Shown here: positions 15,109 through 24,212 of the stretch, in pieces
Numbering within the stretch: position 1 is the first letter of the stretch
Layout: every line of letters starts with the position of its first letter
Assembly (NCBI RefSeq): GCF_014192395.1
Contig: NZ_JACHXW010000009.1
Span: 54,131 to 118,130, forward strand
DNA length: 64,000 nucleotides
DNA from: Paenibacillus endophyticus
Lineage (GTDB): Bacteria; Bacillota; Bacilli; Paenibacillales; Paenibacillaceae
Direction: 5' to 3'
The notes under the pieces: model-generated
The model's input: the letters and a program-made list of their open reading frames with translations, nothing else
Told to the model about the DNA's origin: nothing
The model's database searches: none
Translations under genes and position numbers: made by a program

Positions 15109-16332
15109 TTAGAAATAAAGTTTTTTGGATTTGACTGTCCCTCGTTCAAGATGCTCGTTCTCTGCCGCGCGGGTGACAGTGATGCCTGCAAGGATCCGGT
15201 TTTGGATCATTTGTCCGATTTCACTAATTTTATGCTCGATAGCATGTTGAATGTGGATGAGCATCTCCTCTTTCAATGAACGGCTTCGTATATGGATGGA
15301 GAGCTGGTTGTGCACGAGCTTTACGCGAAGCTCGGCATCGTGAACGAATTGATGCACGACGCTTTCGATATCATAAAGGCTGATTTTCTCACCGTGCTTC
15401 AAGTCAGGTCCAATCCGTTTTGAAATGCATTGGAAGGCTTGCCGAGGATTTCCGTTAATGGTGATGGTTTGAAAATCACGGACGACATCATAAGTAACGT
15501 ATCGGATGGCTGGAAACATCGACCGTATATAGGAGGTGAGCACGAGGACGGCCTCATTTCCTTGGAGCGGCTCGAACCGATCGTTAATTTGTTCAGCAGG
15601 CAGTGCCTCGGCGCACAGGGTCTCATCGATGATATACAGCCCGAGCTCATGGGAATAAGATGCGATGGCGCCGATCTCGATAGAGCCGTAGGTATCTAAA
15701 ATATCAGCGGGCTCGATTCCGAATCGCGCGGCGATATGTGCCTGCCATTCGATGGGGGCGATTTCGCCGACAAGAATAATTTTCTGAATGCCGAACAGCA
15801 GAGGGTTCCCTGCTTCAGCTACTATGGCATCGAGGATGGAAGGCATTGTGTAGAGGAGATCGGGTTGGAATTGTTTAAGCTTGGCGATATGCGCTTCGAT
15901 CGGCAGCTCGAAGGAAAGGGACGCTGCCTGCCAGCCGAGTCGGCTGAAGATGGCAAGCGCGGTGCTAGCGGCATGCCCGGTACCCATGTCGGCTAGTGCT
16001 TTGTGAACGATGGATGGATTTTTGAGCCATTCGCGGTAAGAGGCCATTTTTGCTGCGATATATCCTTCGTCATCCTCTTTGGAATAATAAATCGCTTTTC
16101 GAATGCCGGATGAAGTGCCTGAGGTCTTATAGACGGACAGCTCTGGATCGGGCCGGGCTGCAGAGGTGAAATAATGCTGGTCAAGCACTTCGGCGGTTAT
16201 GAGCGGCAGTTCGGATAGCTGAGCCTCTTGGAGCTGTATTTGAAGCGGATGCTGTACAAGCAGGCTGCGGTACCAGGGGTGGTAGCGGCAGACGCTGTCA
16301 ACTAGCTTTTCCAGCGGATAGATGGGCGGCAT
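15109..16332 (-). CDS. CapK/PaaK-like adenylate-forming enzyme
   Basis: A 407-residue member of the ANL adenylating superfamily, shorter than full acyl-CoA ligases. The ATP loop is YKTSGTSSGIRKA (about residues 88-100), the A5-type motif is DTYGSIEIGAIA, and a likely catalytic lysine lies in the C-terminal TVKSKKLYF. It is the first gene of the sbnA/sbnB cluster. Activation of 2,3-diaminopropionate or of a partner acid is the natural guess, but the substrate cannot be read from sequence. No carrier protein or condensation domain is visible nearby. GGAGG upstream supports the ATG. Confidence 0.75.
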   Translation of the reverse strand: MPPIYPLEKLVDSVCRYHPWYRSLLVQHPLQIQLQEAQLSELPLITAEVLDQHYFTSAARPDPELSVYKTSGTSSGIRKAIYYSKEDDEGYIAAKMASYREWLKNPSIVHKALADMGTGHAASTALAIFSRLGWQAASLSFELPIEAHIAKLKQFQPDLLYTMPSILDAIVAEAGNPLLFGIQKIILVGEIAPIEWQAHIAARFGIEPADILDTYGSIEIGAIASYSHELGLYIIDETLCAEALPAEQINDRFEPLQGNEAVLVLTSYIRSMFPAIRYVTYDVVRDFQTITINGNPRQAFQCISKRIGPDLKHGEKISLYDIESVVHQFVHDAELRVKLVHNQLSIHIRSRSLKEEMLIHIQHAIEHKISEIGQMIQNRILAGITVTRAAENEHLERGTVKSKKLYF

Positions 16333-16489
16333 GGGGCATTCCTCCTCAGGGACATGTAACTAGGTTGGTCGATTACTAAAGCATATGTTGCATCCGCGCG
16401 CAGGTTCGACTTATGACGACAGACGCCTATATCCATTTAGATGCGAGTTCGTATGTTAATAAGAGTGAATAGATGAACGGAGGGACGAG

Positions 16490-17344
16490 GTGAAACAAAA
16501 GCCTGGAGAGCGTGCGTTGGAAGGGAAAGGAAGCCGCCGCGTAGCGGATAAATGGGCGAAATCGGAGGTGCTGCGCGGAGACGTAGGCCTTGCGCGTCAT
16601 TTGCCGCAGACGAAAGTGATGACTGAGAAATCTTTGGATGAGATGCTGCGGAAGTGGCGAATGGTGTACGTTAAGCCGATACGGGGATCGCAGGGAAACG
16701 GCGTCATGAGGGCTGAGTTGAAGTCGGGAAGTAGGAGTGGCGGCGTCGGACCGAGGTATATATATCAGCTCGGTGAGACGCGGCGAACCTTCAGCACTTA
16801 TGCTGCATTTTATCGATCAATTCTGGAAGTGACTAAGCGACAAGGATATCTGGTGCAAAAAGGCATTCGTATGCTGAAGCATGGCGGGAGACCATTTGAT
16901 ATCAGGCTTGTCATGCAGCGGTCGCCTCAAGGGGTGTGGGTGGCTACGGGTACGCTCGGGCGAGTGGCTCATCCACGCAAAATCGTTACGAACGGAAGTC
17001 AAGGCGGCATGATTTATCCGACCGCTTATTTGCTAAAGCCTTTTGCCAGCAAGGTTTTGCGGAGCAGGATGCTCGAAGGGATGGATAAACTTGCGGTAAG
17101 AGTGGCTAAGCGGCTGCATGGAGCATATCCAGGTATTAAAGAGCTGGGGCTTGATCTTGCGGTTGATCGCCAGCTGAAGCCGTGGATCCTGGAGGTGAAT
17201 ACGGTGCCCGACCCTTGTCCGTTCACGCTGCTGGAGGATCAGTCTATGCTTCGTAGAATCGTACGTTATGCCAAAGCCTACGGCAAAACCTATCGTTTAC
17301 ATTGCAAAAAAGCAAAGCGTGGAAAGAGAAGGGGGATGCTGTGA
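16490..17344 (+). CDS. YheC/YheD-family ATP-grasp protein (spore coat associated)
   Basis: A 284-residue ATP-grasp protein related to endospore coat-associated YheC/YheD. VYVKPIRGSQGNGVMRAE and the FDIRLVMQRSPQGVW core form the nucleotide site. LDLAVDRQLKPWILEVNTVP carries the metal-binding Glu/Asn of the fold. The product is very basic at the C-terminus (KKAKRGKRRG). Family members are linked to spore surface assembly, but the ligated substrate is unknown. The GTG start follows a GGAGGG ribosome site by about seven bases. It diverges from the adenylating-enzyme gene, and a tandem repeat array begins right after its stop codon. Confidence 0.82.
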   Translation: MKQKPGERALEGKGSRRVADKWAKSEVLRGDVGLARHLPQTKVMTEKSLDEMLRKWRMVYVKPIRGSQGNGVMRAELKSGSRSGGVGPRYIYQLGETRRTFSTYAAFYRSILEVTKRQGYLVQKGIRMLKHGGRPFDIRLVMQRSPQGVWVATGTLGRVAHPRKIVTNGSQGGMIYPTAYLLKPFASKVLRSRMLEGMDKLAVRVAKRLHGAYPGIKELGLDLAVDRQLKPWILEVNTVPDPCPFTLLEDQSMLRRIVRYAKAYGKTYRLHCKKAKRGKRRGML

Positions 17345-17357
17345 GCAGGTGTGAGCA

Positions 17358-17690
17358 GGAGTGCTAACAGCGACCATTCGGCGGCGCGTGATTGGGCTCG
17401 AAAGGAGGCTGTAAGCACACGGTGCGCTTACAGCGATTATTCGGCGGTTGACGGGCTCGAAAGGAGGCTGTAAGCACACGGGTGCGCTTACAGCGATTAT
17501 TCGGCGGTTGATGGGCTTGAAAAAGAGGCTGTAAGCACACGGGTGCGCTTGCAGCGATTACTCGGCGGTTGACGGGCTCGAAAGAAAGGAAGGCGTAAGC
17601 GCACGGTGCGCTTACAGCGATTATCCGGCGGTTGATGGACTCGAAAGAAGGCCGTAAGCGCAAATGTATTCTTACAGCAGGTGAGTAACA
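17358..17690. repeat. Tandem array of ~60-bp palindromic units
   Basis: Five to six units of 59-65 bp begin (as CTGTAAGC or variants) near 17409, 17468, 17529, 17594 and 17653, after a degenerate first unit. Each contains a palindrome, CTGTAAGC and GCTTACAG around CACGGGTGC, then a conserved tail (CGATTATTCGGCGGTTGA). Each unit could fold as an RNA hairpin. A related palindrome, TATAAGCACGCGGGTGTGCTTATA, follows at about 17705-17728. Short open frames across this stretch are by-products of the repetition. No gene is supported between 17345 and 17743. Confidence 0.9.
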
Positions 17691-17743
17691 TTGGTTGGCG
17701 TTCTATAAGCACGCGGGTGTGCTTATAGAACGGGATGTGAATC

Positions 17744-18319
17744 TTAATCATCTAGAAGGCGTCCATTATCATGCCATTGACCGTACATTTTATTTTCTTT
17801 TGTGTTTGCAATGAATTTGTCTAATCGACTCTCAAACAGCTCGGGCTGATTTTTATTGCTTTGTATCGTGTCGATCCGAATTTTCTTATAAAGAGGTGGA
17901 AATGCCAAAAAGTTCTCGTATACAAGTCTTTCCTCTTTTAGCCGCTGCTCGATAATAGGATCTATTTTAAAAGAGTCGAGGTCCATGTCAGGAAGCACCT
18001 TTCTTCCTTCATCGCTCATCGGCCCTAGCTTTTCCAGTCGGCGGACGCGTTCTTTATTCAATTCTGTCCAAGAACTTCTTTTATTTCGAGGAGACAGTCT
18101 TTGTGCCACCTCGGTTTCGGATACTTTCTTTTTAACGCTGTCGATCCATCCAAAGCATAATGATTCTTCCACAGCATCCAAGTAGAGCAGCGTATCCGGG
18201 TTTGGTGTCATACTAACAACGACCCAGCAAAATTTTTCGGTCTTGCCATTCTCCTGCAGCCAGCCTCTCAAATCTTCTCTCGCTCGTACTGTAATTAAAT
18301 TTTCAATTTCCATAGACAA
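17744..18319 (-). CDS. YdeI/OmpD-associated family protein
   Basis: A 191-residue protein matching the bacteriocin-protection YdeI/OmpD-associated family. The hallmark is an N-terminal DUF1801-like core: WLQENGKTEKFCWVVV, LDAVEESLCFGWIDS and RLSPRNKRSSWTELNKERV. The C-terminal part (YENFLAFPPLYKKIRIDTIQ) is also typical. The biochemical role is unknown. The TTG start is preferred because AAGGAG lies eight bases upstream; the ATG two codons later is too far from it. It is monocistronic, next to the 60-bp repeat array. Confidence 0.82.
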   Translation of the reverse strand: MSMEIENLITVRAREDLRGWLQENGKTEKFCWVVVSMTPNPDTLLYLDAVEESLCFGWIDSVKKKVSETEVAQRLSPRNKRSSWTELNKERVRRLEKLGPMSDEGRKVLPDMDLDSFKIDPIIEQRLKEERLVYENFLAFPPLYKKIRIDTIQSNKNQPELFESRLDKFIANTKENKMYGQWHDNGRLLDD

Positions 18320-18739
18320 AAAAATTCTCCTTTCTAGGTATGGAGAGTAATAAGATACATTATAGAGCCTATGAGCCTAGTTCATGTCAATTGATGAGCA
18401 TAAGGGTAATGATACATACCTCCATAATAGCAAAGGCGGCTTATGTCTAGCATGAAATGGCGACTAGGCCACTGTCGTTACGAATCATCCGCACGGCGCG
18501 CGCCTCCAGGCGCGCAGTCATCCGTCGGCGGTCAAACCTCGCCGCAAACAAATAGTCCTGTAATGAAAATTGGAGCTAACTTCTCGTCTGCTGAACATTC
18601 TCTTCCTCGTGCAATAGCATAAATTAGTACCGAATGATTGGACATTCGTAACGTCTCCATTTGACTATTCACGCATTTAATTTTGTTGCTGTTGCAATCA
18701 TAATAAAAAAAGCATGACAACTGTCTGTCATACTTCTTC
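18320..18739. other. Intergenic region with no supported gene
   Basis: About 420 bp. I see no convincing coding frame. A GC-rich inverted stretch (GGCGCGCGCCTCCAGGCGCGC near 18497) may form a small hairpin. A 62-codon minus-strand frame at 18532-18720 lacks a ribosome site and any recognisable motif. Confidence 0.5.
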
Positions 18740-19039
18740 CTATCGTTTGAGTATATTTTGAAGCTGTTCTTTTCATATGCCTCTTAGTGTAAGAGGTTCG
18801 AGGACCTCGGCGCCGCTGCCGAAACTCAGCAGAATGGAGCGAAACCAGCGTGCCTCTAATAGCTTGTAGACTGGAATTCGCATCAGCACACTTCCATCGG
18901 CTAGAAATTGCTTATCAATCTGGTGAAATGGATCCATAGCTTCTGCGAGAGCCTCGGGTCCCATATCTTCACCGAATACGGTTGTACGGGCTGTTTTCAT
19001 GCGACATTGAACGAGTGCGAAAGGGGGCTGTAAGAACAT
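18740..19039 (-). pseudogene. C-terminal remnant of a WYL-domain (YafY-type) transcription regulator
   Basis: The frame FGEDMGPEALAEAMDPFHQI, then LADGSVLMRIPVYKLLEARW, FRSILLSFGSGAEVLEPLTLRG is the C-terminal WYL/WCX part of a DeoR/YafY-like regulator. The wHTH and most of the WYL domain are absent. The reading breaks into repeat DNA of the CTGTAAGC family at about 19025. An in-frame TGA (18773-18775) also interrupts the expected tail, which continues as KEQLQNILKR before a second stop at 18740. Both lesions argue for a decayed gene rather than a small protein. Confidence 0.6.
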
Positions 19040-19105
19040 ATATGCTTTTGCAGCATGGGAGTAACCGGTTTTTGTGTGCTGTAAGCAACCAGGTGTGCTT
19101 ACAGC
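19020..19105. repeat. Dispersed copies of the CTGTAAGC palindrome
   Basis: GGGGGCTGTAAGAAC opens a diverged unit, and CTGTAAGC-N8-TGCTTACAG (about 19078-19102) with the following CGATGATTGGCG is a good copy of the 17.4-kb repeat. It abuts the broken end of the WYL-regulator remnant and the 3' end of pucR. Confidence 0.7.
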
Positions 19106-19117
19106 GATGATTGGCGA

Positions 19118-20791
19118 TTAATCAGCCAGGAAAAGCGACTCCATGGAGAAGGCGGTTCGGAAGCGGAGGCTCTCAACGGGATCGCGGAGATCGCGGCCAG
19201 TGAGCCTCTCGCATTTGTCCAATCGGTATGTGACTGTGTTGCGGTGGACGAATAGCTGCTTCGCAGTCTCTGCAAGCTGGCAATGAGTATTGTAGAAGGT
19301 GCTCAGTGTCTTAAGTAAATCACTGCGTTCCTTCCCCTCAATGCTCAGTAGGTCCTTGAACGTTTCCTCGTAATACTCCTTAAGCTCTTCTTTGGGTATC
19401 AATCGGAGCAGGTTATTGAAGTTTTTGGCGTGGTAGGGCTGTACAAACTGTTTCTTTCTAGCGTCGTATCCTGATTGCAGCGCTTCAACAGCTTCCTTAT
19501 AGGATAAGGGGATATGGGGAAGCTGCAAGACGGGATTGCCGATACCCATGGAAATCGGAATGCCGTGAAGCTCGCTTAGGCTGCTGACCATTTGCTTCAA
19601 TTGCTCGATAAACTTGCTTTCTTTGCCGGTTGCAACATCTTGGCTCGCTTGCAAGGCTACAAGAAAACAGAAATATTCGTTTTTGGTGAAGAGAACGAAC
19701 CGGAGATCCAGCTTCGAGAATTCGCTTTTCAGCAGATTGTAATGGCGATCGCGCTCCGAGATGAATCGGCCGTCGGTCTCCAGGGCACTTGCTGGACGTA
19801 TGGGGTCAAACGAAGTATCGCGCTTGGCAACAACGGTTATGTAGACGGGATGGCCAAGCAGTTCGTAGTTTTTGCTGCGGTGAATAAGCTCTTGCTCCGA
19901 TGTAATTAATCCATCCACAAAGTCGGAAAAAAACTCGTTTTTGTAGCGCCGTGAACGTTCCTTGACCGCTTGCTTCTTCATAAGCTCAAGTCCGATGACA
20001 TTGGTTGCCTGCTCCATAGCATGCTTCGTTAAATTGCTGAAATGTTTGCTGATATCGCTGGTTAGCGCAATTAAAAAGCCTTCAAGCTGGAAGGTGGCAA
20101 TCGGATGCAGTTCGGCGATCGAATAGAGCGTTCCTTTAAAAGTCGGTGTTGGAAGCGCGATTCTGAAGGAGCTGTGCAGCGCAGAGGATGATGCGAACTC
20201 TGCTTGCAGCTCGGCTAACAGCTCATGGCAGAGCTCTTCGGTCATGGAGCTTGAGCGAAACAGCAGTCCTCCATGAGAATTCATAAGCATTACGGGTGAG
20301 TTGATGAGAAGGGACAGCTCCTCGATCACGTCTTCGGTGCTTTTGCCTTGCATGATCATTTGCGAGAATTGCTTGTGTGTCGTTAATGCGTAATGCAGCT
20401 CATCGGTACGTTTCTCCAAAATATGGCTAAGTGAGTAGTTGGATATATCACCCAACGACTGCTCCAGAGAAAGCTCGATTATCGGAAACTGCAGCCGTTC
20501 CGCGCATTGCAGCACATCCTCAGGAACCTCTTGCAGAAAACGCTTGGTTTTAATGGCAAGTCCGGCACAGCCGACCTTGGCCATATTGGTTACGAGCGAC
20601 AATAAGGCATCGGGCTGGTCCTTCATCGCATATCCGGTTGTAAGCAGCAGCTCCTGCGGCTTCAAATAATGAATAATATCAGGAGCGTCCATGATGTTGA
20701 CCGATTGGACGCTGTTTGTCATGCCCTTATGTCCGGCAACCACCTTCGCATTCGCATAAATAGGGAGAGAAATAAGCTCTTTCAGAAGCAT
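19118..20791 (-). CDS. pucR: PucR-family purine/ureide catabolism regulator
   Basis: A 557-residue transcription factor. The N-terminal PucR ligand domain (about 1-125) shows NIMDAPDIIHYLKPQELLLT. A GGDEF-like/CdaR middle region follows. The C-terminal HTH_30 domain (about 485-550) has TLSTFYNTHCQLAETAKQLF and VHRNTVTYRLDKCERLTG. In B. subtilis, PucR controls purine and allantoin catabolism genes and senses allantoin. It diverges from an operon for uptake and degradation of ureides, so it is the obvious local regulator. The start matches the N-terminal domain boundary. It stops just short of the CTGTAAGC repeat. Confidence 0.9.
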   Translation of the reverse strand: MLLKELISLPIYANAKVVAGHKGMTNSVQSVNIMDAPDIIHYLKPQELLLTTGYAMKDQPDALLSLVTNMAKVGCAGLAIKTKRFLQEVPEDVLQCAERLQFPIIELSLEQSLGDISNYSLSHILEKRTDELHYALTTHKQFSQMIMQGKSTEDVIEELSLLINSPVMLMNSHGGLLFRSSSMTEELCHELLAELQAEFASSSALHSSFRIALPTPTFKGTLYSIAELHPIATFQLEGFLIALTSDISKHFSNLTKHAMEQATNVIGLELMKKQAVKERSRRYKNEFFSDFVDGLITSEQELIHRSKNYELLGHPVYITVVAKRDTSFDPIRPASALETDGRFISERDRHYNLLKSEFSKLDLRFVLFTKNEYFCFLVALQASQDVATGKESKFIEQLKQMVSSLSELHGIPISMGIGNPVLQLPHIPLSYKEAVEALQSGYDARKKQFVQPYHAKNFNNLLRLIPKEELKEYYEETFKDLLSIEGKERSDLLKTLSTFYNTHCQLAETAKQLFVHRNTVTYRLDKCERLTGRDLRDPVESLRFRTAFSMESLFLAD

Positions 20792-21010
20792 GACAGCACC
20801 ACCAATGAATTTTATGTTAGATTTTATGACATCAATATATCACTTATGCCGCAGGGTGTAAATGTATGTTTGTTTAGGATACTCAATGAATATGGGATAT
20901 TTTTAGCTATGATGCACAATGACAAGAGAAGGAAAACCAATTATGATGTAGCTATACATCACCGATACATGTTATAAAAGCTAACAACAAAATGGATTGG
21001 GGTTGGGGAA
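20792..21010. promoter_or_regulatory. Divergent control region pucR / ureide operon
   Basis: This 219-bp AT-rich gap must hold both promoters. AACCAAT at 20936-20942 is the complement of the ATTGGTT core of the B. subtilis PucR box (WWWCNTTGGTTAA), but the flanks match poorly. A TTGGGGTTGGGGAAATG context gives the ABC gene a GGGG-type ribosome site. No riboswitch or terminator is evident. Confidence 0.35.
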
Positions 21011-21772
21011 ATGAAATTGGTTGTGAATCAAGTAGGGAAGAGTTTCGGCACAAGAACGATACTGAAGAACGTAGATCTTACGGTGGACTCACAAGAGTTT
21101 ATATGCATACTTGGCCATAGCGGATGCGGCAAATCGACGCTGTTAAATATGATTGCAGGATACCTTCTTCCGGATGACGGCTCCATAAGGGTAGACGGGG
21201 GAGAGATTAAAGGACCATCCAAATCAAGAGGGATGGTGTTTCAGGATCATGCTCTTTTCCCGTGGATGACGATCAAGGACAACATCGCTTTCGGACCAGA
21301 GGTGCAAAAGATGCCGAAGGTGAAGGCGAAGGAGACGGCAATGGAGTTTCTGAAGCTGGTTGGGCTGGAGCAGTATGCGAACCATTATCCTGGCGAACTG
21401 TCCGGCGGAATGAAGCAGCGGGTTGGTATCGCGAGGGCGCTTGCAAGCAAGCCGGACATCCTCCTCATGGATGAGCCGTTCGGCGCACTGGACGTGCTGA
21501 CAAGGGAGACGATGCGGGTGGAGCTTCAGAAAATATGCAGTCAGCTTAAGCCGACAATTCTGTTCGTTACGCACAGTATTAGCGAAGCGGTGTACCTCGC
21601 TGACCGCGTTGTAGTCATGAAACATGGCGAGATTGCAGAGATCTTCGATGTTGGCATTAAGCATCCACGCTCCTCGCATTCTGCGGGCTTTGGCGAAATG
21701 ATGAGCCGTATCGAACGCGTGCTCATGGACGAAGAACATCTGGAGCTAGCGCAAGCAAAGGTGGGATCGTAA
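21011..21772 (+). CDS. NitT/TauT-type ABC transporter ATPase
   Basis: A 253-residue ATP-binding subunit. Walker A is GHSGCGKST (about residues 37-45), the Q-loop is VFQDHALFPW, the signature is LSGGMKQRVGIARAL and Walker B is ILLMDEPFGALD. The subfamily energises import of nitrate, sulfonates, pyrimidine precursors and similar small molecules. Its position as first gene of the pucR-divergent operon suggests uptake of allantoin or a related ureide. The stop overlaps the next start by one base, indicating tight coupling. Confidence 0.9.
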   Translation: MKLVVNQVGKSFGTRTILKNVDLTVDSQEFICILGHSGCGKSTLLNMIAGYLLPDDGSIRVDGGEIKGPSKSRGMVFQDHALFPWMTIKDNIAFGPEVQKMPKVKAKETAMEFLKLVGLEQYANHYPGELSGGMKQRVGIARALASKPDILLMDEPFGALDVLTRETMRVELQKICSQLKPTILFVTHSISEAVYLADRVVVMKHGEIAEIFDVGIKHPRSSHSAGFGEMMSRIERVLMDEEHLELAQAKVGS

Positions 21773-22668
21773 TGAACGGTGCGAATTTATCTACCGTAAA
21801 GGAAGCGGGCGCTGGTGTTCAAGCGATATCGTCAGCGCCGGTTGTGAGCAAGCAGGCACGAAGCAAACGCCCATCTGCCATTAGCCGTTTTTTTCAGAAA
21901 TACAACATACTCCCGTCCATCTTATTTTTCGTTTTCTGGGAATTATTCTCGCAGGTAAACGAAACGGCTAAGTTTTTTAATCCGAACTTCCTGCCCGCGC
22001 CGTCGGTCTTGCTGTCCGAGGGCTGGGAGCTGGCGAAGACGGGCATTATTACGGACAGCCTGATCTCCAGTACGATCCGGATTGCGCTCGGTTTTGTCAT
22101 CGGAAGCGCAGCTGCTGTATTGCTCGGCGTCATCATGAGCAAGTTCAAGACGGTGGAGCGCTGGTTTTCCCCGATTCTGAATCTGGTCGGTCCAATCCCG
22201 ACGCTGGCGCTTCTGCCTTTGTTCATTATCTGGTTCGGAATCGGAGAGTTTCCGAAGGTGCTGCTTATCGCGTGGACGACGTTTATTCCGGTATTGGTCT
22301 ACACGCTGGACGGTTTTAAATCCGTACCGTCGACACTCATTCGTTCGGCGCTTAGCCTGGGAGCGTCGGAGCGGCAGATTTTCACGAGAGTCATGCTGCC
22401 GTCGGCCATTCCGAATTTTCTCGTAGGCGCGCAAGTGAGTCTGGGCTTGTCTTTCTCGGCTCTTATCGTCTCGGAGATGATGGGTGCCAAATCGGGACTT
22501 GGCTATATTATCGTGGATGCCCGGAACTATTTCAAAATATCGAATATGTTCATTGCCATCATTCTGATCGGCTTGGAATACAGCTTGTTCTCCTATCTGT
22601 TGAAGCTTGTTGAGAGGAGGGTCATGGCTTGGCGCAAAGGCGGGCTTCGAGATGCCATCGAGAAGTAA
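21772..22668 (+). CDS. NitT/TauT-type ABC transporter permease
   Basis: A 298-residue membrane subunit with about six transmembrane segments and a long polar N-terminus (about 45 residues). The ATPase-docking EAA-type loop is seen in SALSLGASERQIFTRVMLP (about 187-205). It shares a base with the ATPase gene and precedes a lipoprotein binding protein, giving a complete importer. Confidence 0.9.
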   Translation: MNGANLSTVKEAGAGVQAISSAPVVSKQARSKRPSAISRFFQKYNILPSILFFVFWELFSQVNETAKFFNPNFLPAPSVLLSEGWELAKTGIITDSLISSTIRIALGFVIGSAAAVLLGVIMSKFKTVERWFSPILNLVGPIPTLALLPLFIIWFGIGEFPKVLLIAWTTFIPVLVYTLDGFKSVPSTLIRSALSLGASERQIFTRVMLPSAIPNFLVGAQVSLGLSFSALIVSEMMGAKSGLGYIIVDARNYFKISNMFIAIILIGLEYSLFSYLLKLVERRVMAWRKGGLRDAIEK

Positions 22669-22748
22669 CGCTCTATGCAAGGCTGGCGGATGACGAGGGA
22701 AACGGCATGATCTCATAAACTACAAAGAGAAAAGTGGAGGGAATACCT

Positions 22749-23834
22749 ATGAAGAAGTCCGGAAATTGGTTCAAATCTGCAATTGTACTTACGTCGTTAA
22801 CCTTTGTGCTCGCTGCCTGTGGCGGCAACAACAATGCGCCAGCAGCCGTGAATGAAGGTGCGGCATCGAATGCGCCATCCTCTACAGAGCTTGAAATGGC
22901 CGATCTTACATTGGTTGGCGTTCGTGACGCTCAAATTTCTTCGCAGCAGATCATTGCCGACAAGCTGGGCTATTTTAAGGAAGAAGGGCTTAACGTAACG
23001 AGCCAGCTCATCGAAAGCGGACCCGACATTGGACCGATGGTTGCTGGAGGCAGCGCGCCGGTAAGCATTCAAACGAACTTCATGGACATCATTCTTAAAT
23101 CCACGGATATTCCGGTCAAAATCATTGCCCCGCTTGCTCAAATCGCCGGTACACAAGCGGTTGTCGGTTCAAGCAAGCTGGAGCTGAAGAGCGCAAAGGA
23201 TCTTGAAGGCAAAACGATCGGAATTCCTAGCGGCGCCGACGTTACGATTGCAATCAATAACATGGCCAAAGAGCTTGGCGTAGACGCCAGCAAAATCAAA
23301 TATGTCAACCTAGCTCCAAGTGATGCGGTCGTTGCTTTGGAAAAAGGCGACATCGACGCATTGGCTGCTTGGGAGCCGTTCATTACGAAAGCGATCCAAG
23401 GCGGCGGCAAATTCCTCTTTAGCGGAACGAAAAGCGAACTTCCTGACAAACAAGGTGATGTAAACTGGATGAGCGTGCATACGACGATCCAGGTTTCGGA
23501 TGAGTTTCTTGCCAAAAACCCAAACACTTTGAAAGCTGTTTTGCGCGCTTTGAAAAAAGCGACAGATTACATCAATGACAATCGTGAGGAAGCGATCAAG
23601 ACCCTTGCTCCTGAATTGCATCTGACGGTGGAAGAATTGACGCAAATCATGTCCCGCAACGTGTATTCCATGGAAGTGGGCGACACCTACGTGAACGGAA
23701 GCAACGGCCCTGCTGTCGGCGAGTACTTGAAGTCGGTAGGCAACATCAAATCGATTCCGGCTCCTGCGACCTACCATGACTTCAGTTTGTTGAAGGAAGT
23801 AGACGCAAGCCTGATCGTGACCGAGCTGAAATAG
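22749..23834 (+). CDS. NMT1/SsuA-type solute-binding lipoprotein
   Basis: A 361-residue exported binding protein. The lipobox is LTFVLAACGG, so the mature N-terminal Cys should be acylated. ADKLGYFKEEGLNVT and LESGPDIGPMVAGGSAPV are typical of the NMT1/TauA/SsuA fold, and GDIDALAAWEPF is the second-lobe signature. The start is MKKSGNW because GGAGGG lies seven bases upstream. It completes the transporter of the ureide operon. The ligand is not predictable from sequence; allantoin is an inference from context. A strong terminator follows 110 bp later. Confidence 0.88.
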   Translation: MKKSGNWFKSAIVLTSLTFVLAACGGNNNAPAAVNEGAASNAPSSTELEMADLTLVGVRDAQISSQQIIADKLGYFKEEGLNVTSQLIESGPDIGPMVAGGSAPVSIQTNFMDIILKSTDIPVKIIAPLAQIAGTQAVVGSSKLELKSAKDLEGKTIGIPSGADVTIAINNMAKELGVDASKIKYVNLAPSDAVVALEKGDIDALAAWEPFITKAIQGGGKFLFSGTKSELPDKQGDVNWMSVHTTIQVSDEFLAKNPNTLKAVLRALKKATDYINDNREEAIKTLAPELHLTVEELTQIMSRNVYSMEVGDTYVNGSNGPAVGEYLKSVGNIKSIPAPATYHDFSLLKEVDASLIVTELK

Positions 23835-23942
23835 GGCGTGCATGTATGATCGTGACTAATCAGAAAGCGTTAATGCGACCGGCAAGTGAGGCGAAGGCTG
23901 CTGGTTAATGGTTTGCGATCCTATAATTGAAGCTAACAAATC

Positions 23943-23975
23943 GGGCCGCGGACCTCGTTGTCTGCGGCCTTTCTT
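23943..23975 (+). terminator. Terminator after the ABC transporter genes
   Basis: GGCCGCGGA pairs with TCTGCGGCC around an eight-base loop, followed by TTTCTTGTTT. The enzyme genes downstream therefore need their own promoter or read-through. From here to the allantoinase start (about 240 bp) I see no gene. Confidence 0.8.
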
Positions 23976-24212
23976 GTTTGTTCTCTAGAAGGGGAAGCTT
24001 GACCGTCAAAGTGGCCATAAGCTCATTGCTCGTGAGTGGTGATAACGCTCATGGGTTATGAGGTTGTACTCACTAAAAGTATACAAAACTGGCCGACAAA
24101 AAAAGTATCGGCAGCTTCACTATTTGATGGTAGTTGCTCATAAGCTTCAACAGAGGCCGAGCGCGTATTGCGTGCAGGAACAATGATTGCCCCATGAAAG
24201 GCGGAGAGTGAA

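Noticed and set aside
17405..17672. cre sites in the CTGTAAGC repeats
   Set aside because: The arms TGTAAGC and GCTTACA resemble cre halves but are separated by about nine extra bases, so CcpA would not fit.
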